This document shows positions 36,600 through 49,200 of a DNA stretch of 64,000 bases, piece by piece. Both the position numbers and the translations under genes were made by a program. The DNA comes from Dillenia suffruticosa. Its lineage: Eukaryota; Streptophyta; Magnoliopsida; Dilleniales; Dilleniaceae. Within the stretch, counting starts at the first letter, position 1. Every line of letters begins with the position of its first letter. Location: contig JAVTVX010000018.1 of NCBI GenBank assembly GCA_033439265.1, positions 8,416,501-8,480,500 on the forward strand. The letters are read 5' to 3'. The notes beneath the pieces were generated by a model that worked only from the letters and a program-made list of their open reading frames with translations, was not told where the DNA came from and did no database searches.

Positions 36600-39500
36600 C
36601 TAAATGTAGCGGTGATCCAATCCAGACGAAATAGCGTTTTATTTTTTTTTTTTTTTAAAGGTAAGATATGTCTGGAAAATATGTAAAATACGAAATTTGG
36701 TAAATTTTAATTATTTATAGTTTATATTTTTGTAAAATTAAAATTAAAAAAATACACTTAGGGAAAAAGAAAAATTAAAAAATTCTCACGACTATTACTA
36801 TTTATGAGAATATTACGTGAGATAATGAGCCTAAATCTTATTCATATAAAATACTTCTAAAAACATCATAAATGGATTACCAAGAGTAAGACTGGTAGAA
36901 CAAATGAGAAGTGGCTTGAAGCAGGAGTTAGGGCTTACATTTTCACCATGCAACATCATCGAGTAGTCTTCTGACGTCAAATTTAAATTTAAACACAAAA
37001 TTCTTATTATTTTAACATGAAAATTACTTTATTATCTTTTTATATTTATTTCTTTTACTCGATTTCTTTCTCTTTGGATTCCTGAGCATCTCTCTTGGTG
37101 ACGATCTCTCCATTTCTTTTTTATTTTTATCGTCGATATCTGGGTTTTACTGAATTAATCTGATTTAAGTATTATAAGATCAATTTTAGAGATTGACTCT
37201 CTCAAATCCTTTTTTATCATTTTCAGGACTTAAACTTGAGATTTCTTATTAAATGAGTATAGTGTCCGATCATTTAATTTAAAAAAATTTAGTTCTCTCC
37301 ATTTTTTTTCTTTTCACTCTCGATGATACCGCATCTCTTTCTCTCTCCAAATTTCTCAACATTTCTTTATCTTCCATCCGCCCATCTATAATAATCCTAA
37401 TTTTATCTAAAAATTGAAAAAATACTTTTAAAAGTTTTAAAATTCATTTTCAATGCCTTAAATTAGAGTTTTGAACTTTGAAATTTTTATTTTGAGATTT
37501 AAAACTTCTTATTTTGGGCTAAAGAAACTATTCTGTTTTTTTTTTTTTTTTTTGGTATTTTCGAAATAATTTTGGGTTAAAATTACAATTTTAGAAAATT
37601 TCAGCTGAGAAATTTTGACAATCTAACTTTTGGACTCTTGAAAATGATTTTAATCCATAAAGTTTAACTTAACATTATCTTAGTTTATTTTCTTAAAAAT
37701 CCTGACTGTTTAGCTTAATGTTTATTAATAGTTTGATATAGATGGTTTATTTTGAAAACCAAAAATCTTAACTATTAAGAATTTGAGTTGAACTCATTGA
37801 TCTTCGATCTGAGTTGTCCATACTTTTTATCACCTCTACATATAGTGCCTCTCCCTTTTCCCCTTTTCCCTTCTATCTTTTATCCTATATCACAATAGCT
37901 GGAGGGACCCTCCCGTGAATGAAAAGGAGGACGCATTACACCAATCGAGCACTTCCCCAGGCTTCTCCCACGAGACCCATAGTGCGGACCACTCTGGTCG
38001 ATCCAAACTGTCCCTTGGCGAGCAAGCCTCCAAATGGCCATATTCGGACATGGGAACTAAAATAAGTACACTTAGAATGACTGCGTTTGATGAGTACACC
38101 AGTGAACCCTAGTCCAAGGTGAAGGAGGAGGGCCTGAAAATTGACTTTTGAGGATACAGACCCTGGACCCACACCTCCACCATACATGTGCCAAACATAA
38201 AAGGCCAAGAAGTTGAGTTGAGACTATAAATCAAAAATATTTATTTTTTGTATCTCTTATTCGTTTTCTCATTTCTTAGGATTTTCTCATTGATTGGTAA
38301 GATTGGACCATGGCATGGGACAACATACATAAAGAGTGGACCGGACCAAGTGAAGAATGGGGGCTTTCTACTTGAACAAGCGACTCGTCTCACCCCAAGA
38401 GAGTATTTCTATCTTACCCTCATTTTTCATTTTCTTGAACATTAGGGACAATGTTTATCATAAATGTGGAGGTTGGAGTTTTAAATTTTAATTTTTACTT
38501 GAATGGGTGCTGTGCTCACATATTTTTCATGATTTAGAGTAACACGAGCATACTCAAAAACTGTTATAAAACTAGAATTCTGCATTTTGTGTTAGAGGTC
38601 CCAATCTAAGAAACTCTAATTTTGAGTGCAATAACCACAAAGTCATAATTTTTAAAATTTGGAAAAATAAAAATTTTTTTCTTGAATGTAAGAGATTATA
38701 TCATACCATGATTTTGCTTTAAAAACCTATTTGATATTGCGAATTCAAAAATTTACCCATAAGGCTATAATATGATTTTAGTATTTTTTTTTTTCTTTTT
38801 TAAAGACCCCTCGAGTCTTTTTGGCCTTTACATGACATTATCCCTGATCACCCACTTCGTAGTCTTAGATTAATTGCTAGAAAATTCTTTGTAACCACAT
38901 TAACTACTCCTTAAACCATTGATCTATGAATGACATCAATGATTTTTTTTTTTTCTCTCATTATCATATCTGTGTTTTTTCAACCATTGCCACCGTCACC
39001 TATAGTCGAGCCGTCGATAGGAGATTGTTGATTAACTGTTGCCATTTGTTTGTATCCAATTTCATTAACGATTTTATCGTTTTTTGATTGTACAAAGATT
39101 TGAAACTAAAATTATCAGATTAAGAAAGAAGATTTATACTATTAGGTTAGTTCCCTTGGAGAACGATCTGATCGTTTTCACTTTCAGTTTCCTCATCTCA
39201 GCTACTTCAATTGTCAACCGAAGCCACTTCGTTTTGATTCTACCATTATCAATTCTATCTCTTTGATTCAGTTATTGTTTAAACCCTTCATAACTGAAGA
39301 TTCAAGTCACCATTGTTGCGCCACCATTAGTCGTGTCACTGGGAGTGTTGTCGTTTGTTAACGAGCACCAAAGAAGTTCATCAGTCATCGTCTGTGGCCA
39401 AACTCGTCGAAATCCTTCAGTTTGTGAATTCTGTTTTTGATTTCCATTTTCAATTAATTGTTGTTTAAAGAATTAGAGGCCAACTATGCAAAGATTTACT

Positions 39501-40190
39501 GATTACTCTTTTTTGTTGTTTTAAAGAATAATCCCAATCAATTGTTCCGTACGAAATCGGTTTTTATCATGATTTCTCATTGTTTTCACAATCAAAAATA
39601 ATCTAATTTCCATCATAAAGTTAATTAGTTGAAAAAGGTTGAAAACTCCACAATTTCAAGTTTGTTCTTACCTAAATGACTTCACACTATTTCATGTTAA
39701 TCATTAGTCTAAGAAAAGCTAATATAATTAATAAAAATTCAAAACATATTGAATTCAATCCTAACCAAATTTAGTGAACTTTTATAAATACAAAAATATC
39801 AAATAAAATTTAAAGCGGATTCCCTGGCATTCAAAGCGGCAGGAGAATGGGGAAACTTATGTAGGCAAGGCAACTAAGACCTTGAATATTTGGACAATCA
39901 AACACTAAACATTTGCAATTTTGATTTCAAATGAGATTTTATGGGTGTGACACTATGCTCATATCAGTATGTAATACATGCTAATGCTTGAAAATAGACT
40001 CTTTAAGATCCAAAGTATCATATCTCTACCAATGTTTCACCAGCTGTTTGATTTCAAACATTTCATGGCTCAAGGGTATTTTTAGCACTAGTGCTTGCTA
40101 CATACCATTAACATGTGAAAAAACTTGTATCCTTACATTCCAAAAAGCTGAGTGAACTCAAACTTGCCAGGTAACAATGCGTATTAACAC
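36600..40190. other. Intergenic stretch between NDC80 and COA5
   Basis: AT-rich with no host gene recognised. 37900-38450 is more GC-rich with short open frames that match nothing I know, and ends in the gypsy-like polypurine motif listed separately. The right end includes the COA5 3'UTR. Confidence 0.5.
38330..38490 (+). mobile_element. Ty3/gypsy-like 3' internal remnant (polypurine tract region)
   Basis: CATTAGGGACAATG at 38440-38453, followed by AAATGTGGAGGTTGGAG, resembles the conserved stretch just before the 3' LTR in Athila/Tat-type gypsy elements (GGGGACAATG, then GTGTGGGGGT). No coding domain or LTR pair found. Confidence 0.4.
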
Positions 40191-40232
40191 TTAGTAGCCC
40201 TTGTTGCCGCGTATCCTTGCTCTCATGTCAAC
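40191..40232 (-). CDS. COA5: COA5 exon 3, stop codon
   Basis: 13 codons plus [16 protein letters not shown], after acceptor TTTTACAG. Only 42 nt, recognised from the conserved family C-terminus. Confidence 0.92.
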   Translation of the reverse strand, partial: VDMRARIRGNKGY

Positions 40233-43200
40233 CTGTAAAATAAGAAATATTAGGAGGCTGACAAGTAACTTCCACATGTGCACACAAAATATAATAGATA
40301 CTTGCATTTGCAGTAAAAATATGGAGCATACGATGTTTAATGATACATATAAGCGACTAAATTGAGATTCTAACTTACTGTTTCAACCTAACAAGTTTTT
40401 TCCAGCACAGAGCACAAACTTTTGACAATCCACATAATAAACTTTTCCTTGCATGGTTACAAATTAATTTAATATTTAGCAACTTCCCAGCAGGATCCTT
40501 CTGTCTCATATTTGACAATAGTTATCATGATATTGAGCTACAGGTACATTCAATTGGTAGAAAATAGCATTATACAATAGTAAATTCAGAGTTTCAATTG
40601 GACCCCATATTAAGAAGATCAATGAAGAAAATCATAATCAAACTTGAATATGGTATCTTTTTTTTTTTTTAAATGAGAGAGAGAGAGAGAGAGAGAGAGT
40701 CCTTTGTGAGGAAGCTTCGTTTTATTTCTTTACAAAATCAAAGTCTGATATATCAGGATTTTAAAACCCTTACATAACCAACATTAAACTGGCCTAAAAT
40801 TACTGCCTATTACAACAAATATAACACAAAAAATTCTCTTATAATCACTCTAAAAGACAAAGAAAATCCTAACTTGAACATCAAAATAATTAAAAAAAAA
40901 AATAGCCTAAACAATACGAGTCTTCAAACTTAATAGACACTTGTATTGCATTAGTCAGCCTTTATACAAGTTTTGTTGAACATACAGATGAACATTAGAA
41001 AAATTATTTATGGTGCTCTAGACGGCATCAAGAAAGAGTTTTACAACCAATAAAAATATATTACTAAGGCCTCATTGGTCCAGTGGCTCGACACTGGTTC
41101 CCCTTAAGCAATGTCTTGGGTTTGAGTCTTCGAGTATGAAGAAAATAGGTGTCGGGAGAGTTTTTGCCCCTTATAGGCCCAACCGGCTCGAATTGGATTT
41201 AGTCGGATCCAAAGTGGTTATTGGCTACCGGTAGTTTATCTCCCCCCCACCCCCCAAAAGAAAAGAAAAATCAACCCCCCAAAAGAAAAGAAAAATCAAC
41301 CCCCCCAAAAAAAACCGATAAAAATATATTAAAGCTTCTATCACATTAGGCAAATGATTCCAGATGAACTTTATTTACTGGCATGGCGAATGCCTACCTA
41401 CAAAGTTCAAACACACAAACAAATAATACTTTAATTCACGGGACTGCCAACATCATATTTTTCTTATAAGATTTTTCAACCAAAAAAGGTCAAGTAGATT
41501 AGGACCCCTCTTTTGACTTGAAGATCTAGATCTCATGGGATTGCCATTTTCTTCTACTCTTCTTATCCTGATCAGCATCAAAAATGAAAAGAACTCATGT
41601 TCTATAAATGGGAAAACAGCAGAGTGAGAATTTCAGCACTAGGCTTTGACTAATATTTTGAGATCCTATACTGCAAAACTCAAATTCTGTTTTATATGCT
41701 CCCAACATATATAAGGTTATGAAATTGGAATAGTTTGAGACATACATTGAAAACTGGTGATTGCAATAGACATGAATTAAGCTAACTGATGGACTTGCAC
41801 ATCAAAACATGTCATTGCAGATCTCAGAACAAATCCTTGATGGAAAAAGCATGAGATCAACCACTTAGTACTACAGACAAACTAAGCAAGTTTATGAAGG
41901 AATGTGATCATTTTTCTACCTTATAACTCCTACCTCATCTGTTCCCCATCAGAGGACTGAAAAAAAAAAAATGAAATAGCTAAAGATTAAAAGAAGAAAT
42001 TCCTATATCTGTACAAGAATCTGCCTGCTGCCAAATACAAAGCCTCTCTAATTATACACTGATTTCTATATATTTTCATTTGCTAATGCCACATAAATCC
42101 CTTCTTGAAAGAATCATGATGGCTTTTGTCATGTAATTCAAAAGGAGAATAAGCATGATAGGGATCAAAGCTCAAAAGGTTGTTTGTCTTTATTTTAGGA
42201 GCTCGATTAAGATTTTAAGACTTAGCTATGGACAAAAACTATTCATGATAACCGTTACAGCACTTTTTCTGCAGAAACATCTTTTCATTTTAGAAGTTTA
42301 TTTACTTAAATTAGTTTATATTTTTTGTGTCTAATTATTTAACAAGTTCTTTCTATTTTTCTTTATTCTTAGAGGTAACTTAGGATTATTCAGTGGTTTC
42401 CAAATTTTAGTTTTATTAGTAGTTTCTATTTAACAACAACAACAAACTGAGCTTTAATCCCAATATTTGAGGTCGCCCGTTTGAGAGACAAACTTGAAAA
42501 AGATGGGAAAAAGAAAAATGAAATAGCAAATATATATATAAAAATAAAAATAAAAATAAATAAATAAATAATCAATAGATAAATATCTAAAATATATTGG
42601 TTTAATTTGTGTGAATTCTTTTACGTCATCCATTCCTATCCAAAACCATTTTCTCTTATAAATCCTTAACTTCCATGTCTTTACAGATAACTTGTATTCA
42701 TGTTTTCAGCAGTCTACCTCTAGATTTTAATAGATCTTTTATATTTAAGTTTTCAATTCACCTAACTTGTGTATCTTTGGATCTTATTTGCACATACCCA
42801 AACTATCTCAAATGACGCTCTCGCATCTTATCCACAATTGAACTAAATCCCAACTTATTACGAATCTTTTCATTTCTAATTTTATCTTTTCTAGTTTTTA
42901 CACACATCCACCAAAATATCAACATTTCTGTTATAGTCATCTTTTGTTTTTGTTATTGTTTAATAACCCAACACTCAGTACCATATAATAGTGTAGATCT
43001 AATCGCGATTCTATAGAACTTTCCCTTCAAATGCAATGATATCGTGCGACCGCAAAGAATTCCGAATATCCTTCTCCATTTGATCCAATTTGTTTGAATC
43101 CTATAATTTACATTTTCATCTATATTATCATTATTTTTAATGATAGAATCTAAATATTTAAATCGTTCATTTTTGAATATATCTTGCCTATCTAATCTAA

Positions 43201-46200
43201 TCGTTTTTTCATCATTCCTATAATTATCGCTAAATCTACATCACATATATTCGGTTTTCGATCTACTCAATCTAAACGCTCTGGATTTCAATGTGAGTCT
43301 CCATAACTCTAGTTTAACACTAACACTCTTTCTAGTTGTATCAACTAGCATTATATCATCTGTGAAAAACATACACTATGATATTTCATTTTGGGTATTT
43401 TTTGTGATTTCGTCTATCACTATCGCAAAGAGGAGAGGACTTAATACCGAATCTTGATGAAACCCGATGTTAATCAGGAAACAATCGCTCAAATCCCCGT
43501 AAGTTCTTATGCCGGTTACAGCTCTCTCATACATATTTCTAATGAGATTAATGTATCTCAAACCTATCCATTTTTTTATTAGCGCCCACCACAATAAGTC
43601 TCTATGAACCCTATCATATGCTTTTCCTAGGTCAATGAATACCATATGCAGGCCTCTCTTCTGCACTTTATATGTTTCCATCAAATGTCTTAATAAGTGA
43701 ATTGCTTCCGTGGTATAGATATTATTGGCATAAATCCAAATTATCTCTAATCTCAATTTATACTTTATTACTCTCTCGCATAACTTCATGGAATAACTCA
43801 TAAGTTTAATTCCTCTATAATTAAAGCAAGCCTGTATGTCTCTTTTATTCTTATATAACGATACAATTACAGTCTTCCTTCATATTTTGGGCATTCTCTT
43901 AGTTTGTCAAATTTTATTGAAAATATCGGTTAACACTATTATACCAAATTCACCCAAACATTTCCACACTTCTATAAGAATGCCATAAGATCCTATGACT
44001 TTATTATTCTTTATTCTCTTTAGAGCCCCATTCACTTTATAAGGGCGAATCTTACGTTTAAAATCTTTATTAATCTCTTCTACAGATATTTCAATATTTC
44101 CTATATTTATTGTACTCTTAACATTAAAGAGATCATCAAAATAATCACGACGCTTTTTTATGTCCTCATCCTTAATAAATATATTATTAGTTCCACTCTT
44201 AATGTACCTAACACCGTTTAGATCTTTACTCTTTCTTTCCCTTAGTTTGACAATTCTGTAGATCTCTCTTTCCGTCTTTAGTCCCCAATCTCTTGTATAA
44301 TTTATTATACAACTTGTTTTTTGACTCTTGGATAATCTTTCACCTCTTTTTTTACATTTTTGTATTTGTCATATGCATCGCTACTGCTATTACCTTTATG
44401 ATTCCTACAACACTCTCGTTTAGTATAAATAGTCATTTGAATTTTTTCATTCCACCACCATAATTCTTTGCCTATTGGACCTGACCCTTAGATACACCAA
44501 GAGCCTTGGTAGACATCTCTTTCTACATTGTTTCCAAATCATCATTAATAGACTAATTTGCCACTTGAATTCATTTATCTCTAAAAGTCACATTTTCTCC
44601 TTTCAGATTCTACCACTTAATTCTTAACTCTACAAATGAATGGTTCTTTACCTTTTAAGACGCATATATCTAAAACTAGACGTCTATGCTAAGCTGCCAC
44701 ACTGTCCCCCGGTATAACCTAGCAATCCTTATAAGTCATTCTATCATCTCTCCTAATGAGAAAGAAATCTATTTGGTTAATATTAGACTCACTTCTATAT
44801 GTAACCAAGTACGCTTCTCTTTTCTTAAAAGTGATATTTACAACTACTAGATCGAATGTTGTGACAAATTTGTAACATAGTACCCCATGTCTCATTCCTA
44901 CTACCAAATCCAAAGTTTCCATATACGATTTCAAATCCTTCGTTCCTCTCTCCTACATGTCCATTTAAGTCTCATCTAATAAATAACTTCTCTCTACTAG
45001 ATATGGTTTGTATAAATTCATCTAAGTACTCCCAAAATTGTTTTTTACTAATTATATCTATACTTATTTGGGGGGAATACACTAATTATATTAACTACGA
45101 TTTTCTCATCTACTAAGTTGACAAACATAATGCTATCTCCTTTCCTTCTTATCTGCATGACATCATCTAACAGATCCTTATGTATAATTATTCCTACCCA
45201 ATTCTTACTCTTATCCCTTCCCGTGTATCAAAATTTATGACCATAACTCTCTCTACTCTATCACTTGGTTTCTTGAAAATACATGATATGAATTTTTCGT
45301 CTATTCATTGTTTCTCCGATCTTTCCTAACTTACCGGTCAAAGATCATATATTCCAAACGGCTAAACGAATCCTATCTTCATGGACTAACTTATTTACCC
45401 ATATCCTAGGATCCCTTGTTAACTTGTCGCTACATCCGGGATTTGATGTAATGCATCGCTGAGAGGGAAACGTCCCAAAAGTATTTATATATTTGTTTCT
45501 CATTTTTTCATTTGAAAAAAAATTTTACGCCGGCTGTCGACCCATCACAATGCTATTCCTTTACCCAGGCTTGGGACCATCCGTGACGGAATTCTTAAAA
45601 TAATGATATATAAAAATGAATTAGGTGAAAAGATAAATAGCAATAGTAAGTGAATACATAAATGAATAAATAGATAGGTAATAAAATGATATATATATCT
45701 ATAATAATGATATATATATCTATAATAATGATATATATATCTTATCTATATCTATAATAGTGATAATAATAGTGTTACTAATAATAATGTTAATGTAGAC
45801 ACTATGACAATATAAATAACAGAATTAATATTAATATTAATAATATTGATATTTAAAGCATTCTAACCTTATTATGAAGCATAGATTGAATTAAAATTTC
45901 AGCTTCCCAGCAAAATTGCTCTCAGCTCTCCCAAAATCTAGAAGGTGTGATGCTTTCTTGCCCCATGTATGATGCCTTAGGATGTAAGTGTGATGATAGT
46001 AACTTCATCCTCTTTCCTCACATCAATTGCTATTTTCCCTTTCAATTTAATTTCTGCAGTTTGTTCCCAATGAACAATTAGAAGAAAACCCCGATCTAGG
46101 GAAATTTCTGAAAAATCAAAGCTGATCTTAGCCAATTTTTAATGGCTGGTGAAAGACAAGATTATGTTGATCCAACCGGAGATATCAAAATCAAATTTGT

Positions 46201-49200
46201 TGTAGAAGCATATGAGTTTGTTGCTAAGACTGATTCTCAGATACTTGTTCATTAGCTTGCAACTATGGATGATTATTTTGATTGGTGCAAGAACTCAGAA
46301 GATCAAAAGGTTCATTTTGCCAGGATGAAGAAGACAGATCATGCCAAAATTTGGTGGAGAGGTGTTGAAGATTGTTTAAAGTTGGGTGGACAACCACCAA
46401 TTATTGACTGGGAAGACATGAAGTTGAAGGAAACATAGTTGCTAGAAGATCACCAAGATCATCTTTATGATCAATTAATGACAAGCATGCAGAAAAATTT
46501 TAAGAATTAAATATAAGATGCAGTGTGAAGCAAGATGACAGTTGAGAGACAAACTTCATCTCACTACAAGAATGGTTAAGGGCAGAAATTCACAAATAAC
46601 AAGTCACTATGTGACTTTATATTCTTGAAGATGTTTTCCAAATGGCTGTGAAGGTGGAACAATACATAAAACAGCCCACAACTAGAAGATCTGGCTATCA
46701 AGTGGAGGATACAGTATATATTAAGTCAGACAAGGTAACCAATGTGACAAGAAACACTTCTCTAAATGCCAAAACAAATCAGCTTGCTAGATCAGAATCT
46801 TTACACTAGTGAAAATAAATGAAACTTCCTAGATGGCTAAAATAAGGTGGGGAAAGGGGACAAGTGCCTCAAGTGTCATGAGAAAGGCAACTGAGCTTAT
46901 CAATCTGCTAAGTGTACTCTTCAGTTGGGAGTTGAACTAATAAGGAAGTTTTAAGGAAAAGTACTTACTAAAGTGATGACAAATTCAACTAATAATGGAG
47001 AAGGAAGTCAAAAATATGATATTATAGTACTAATGAAAGCTGTGGTAAATAAGAATTGCAATTACAAGGCTGGAAAACACAAGAAACAAAGCAGAAAATC
47101 AAGACACTAAGGCAGAACTCGGCTGAGGGGTTTGGAAGGGCAATCCTCATTCAATATGAGCAAATTATATGTCGTTGGAAAACCCTAGAAGTCTATTTTC
47201 CAAGGCAACAAATGAGTGATCATCTGATGCTCTCTAGAAGAAGTTATGGTCATATTACTCCAGACCTGTCAGCAGAGGTTTAGAAGACATTTTGGAAAAC
47301 CGAAATTGTATCTTGGAGTTCAGTCACCCATTAAGCTTATCAATTCAAAATTAATTGTTTAGGGAGCCAAATGGATGCAACAAATTAGGATAAATAGGTG
47401 GCTTAATAAGAAGTGTAAGCAAGTTTTGTTGATACAATTGAACGCTATACAAGTTGCAACTCAGAATTGAGTTCACCTCTCCTGATTTTGTATATCTTGG
47501 GTGGATTCCTAGGATATATTGAATCTTATCTTCTTGTCTCTTGTTGTCCTTTTATTCTCCATAAGCCTTCCTACATCAGATTGGCATTGGTACTTCAGTT
47601 CAGTCCATGGCCACCCCTCCTTGTTGAGGTGCAAACAACAATGCACGTTCCCAGGAGTGAGACCCCACGATGTCAAAATGGACGAAATAAGGAGAGAAGT
47701 ACAACAGCTCCAACAACAGCTTGAGCGTCTTTAAGCTGAAAACCGTGATTAACATCATCTTTAGAAAATGGTGAAGACGAGCAGAATCTGATTCATCTAG
47801 TGAGAGGGCTTCTTCTCATCTTGGCGGAAGGCAACATAATCCTCCTGGAGATTCGTGTCAAAGTTGACATCCCTGACTTTGAAAGTTGCTTACATCCAGA
47901 GGATTTCATTGATTTACTAGCTACAGTCGAATTTTCAACTACAAGAGAATTCCAGAAAGCATATAAGTCAAACTGGTAGCCAGCAAATTGAAGAAGCTTT
48001 CTTTAATTTGGAAGGGAAATTTAAAGGAGTAGATTCTCACATGGGAGAAGATGAAGAAAGAGCTTAAGAAGAAGTTTCTTCCTGCAAGTTATAGGCAGGA
48101 TTCTTTCTATCGGCTCTACAACTTCAAACAAGAGGATTTAACTGTCCAAGAGCATACTGCTGAATTCATACAACTCATCATGGAGTGCAATGTTGTAGAG
48201 CCCAAGAAGAAGACAATTGCATGTATCTGGTGGTCTTGGTTCAAAAAAGGATGTCCAATTACAACCTTATTGGACTTTTGATGATGTTTGCAAGTTGGTG
48301 GTTCACACAGTAGGAGAATTAAAAGAGAAGGGTGTTCCAAAACTTGGAATATAGAGGGAGCCTCCAAAGGGGAAGTTCCTCAACTTCCAAGCCAATGTCA
48401 AGCGGTAAAGCTACTACTTTAAGACCAGTCCAAAGACAGGGAGGAAATCCTCATGATACTTCTGGCACCTCTTCTCAACACTTTTAAGTCCCGAGGATTT
48501 GGCCACATTGAATCCGATTGTCCAAACCCGAAGATCATTTCCCTTGTAAAAGAAGTAACAGGAGAGGCCCAATTTCATTCCTTTTCAAAAGAAGTTGAAA
48601 AGGAAACTAAAGATGAAATCACCTACGGGGATTCGAGAGAAGCTCTTGTTATTTGGATAGTCTTAGTACAGTTCACACAGAGAATGAATCATGGCTCCGC
48701 CATTGTACTTTCCATACTCAATGTACCTCTAGTGGAAAGATTTTGCAATGCTATTATTGATGCAGAAGCTGTGAAAATGTCATAAGTGCTGATGTGGCAG
48801 ACAAATTGAATCACAAAACAGAAGCTCATCCTCATCCTTACAAGCTCTCTTAGCTTAAGAAAGGAAACGAAATACTTCTAAAACAGGGTTTTTAGTTCAG
48901 CTTTCTATTGGTCCACTTTACAAGGATGACGTTGCATGTGATGTTGTCCCTGCGAATGCATGTTATTTGCTCCTTAGTCAATCTTGGCAATATGATAGAA
49001 GAACAACTCACAATGGCTTTCAGAACACGTATTCCTTTATTTAAGATGGTGTAAAGATTACTTTGGGTCCATGTGAGATAGAAGAGCCAAAACCTAATCA
49101 ATTTTCTCTCAAAATTCCAATTTGCCAAGGCTGTGGGTTGTAGAGGAAAGTGAAGCAATTGATGCAGCCTCCAATATTCTTCGGCCCAATATTGGGGGAA

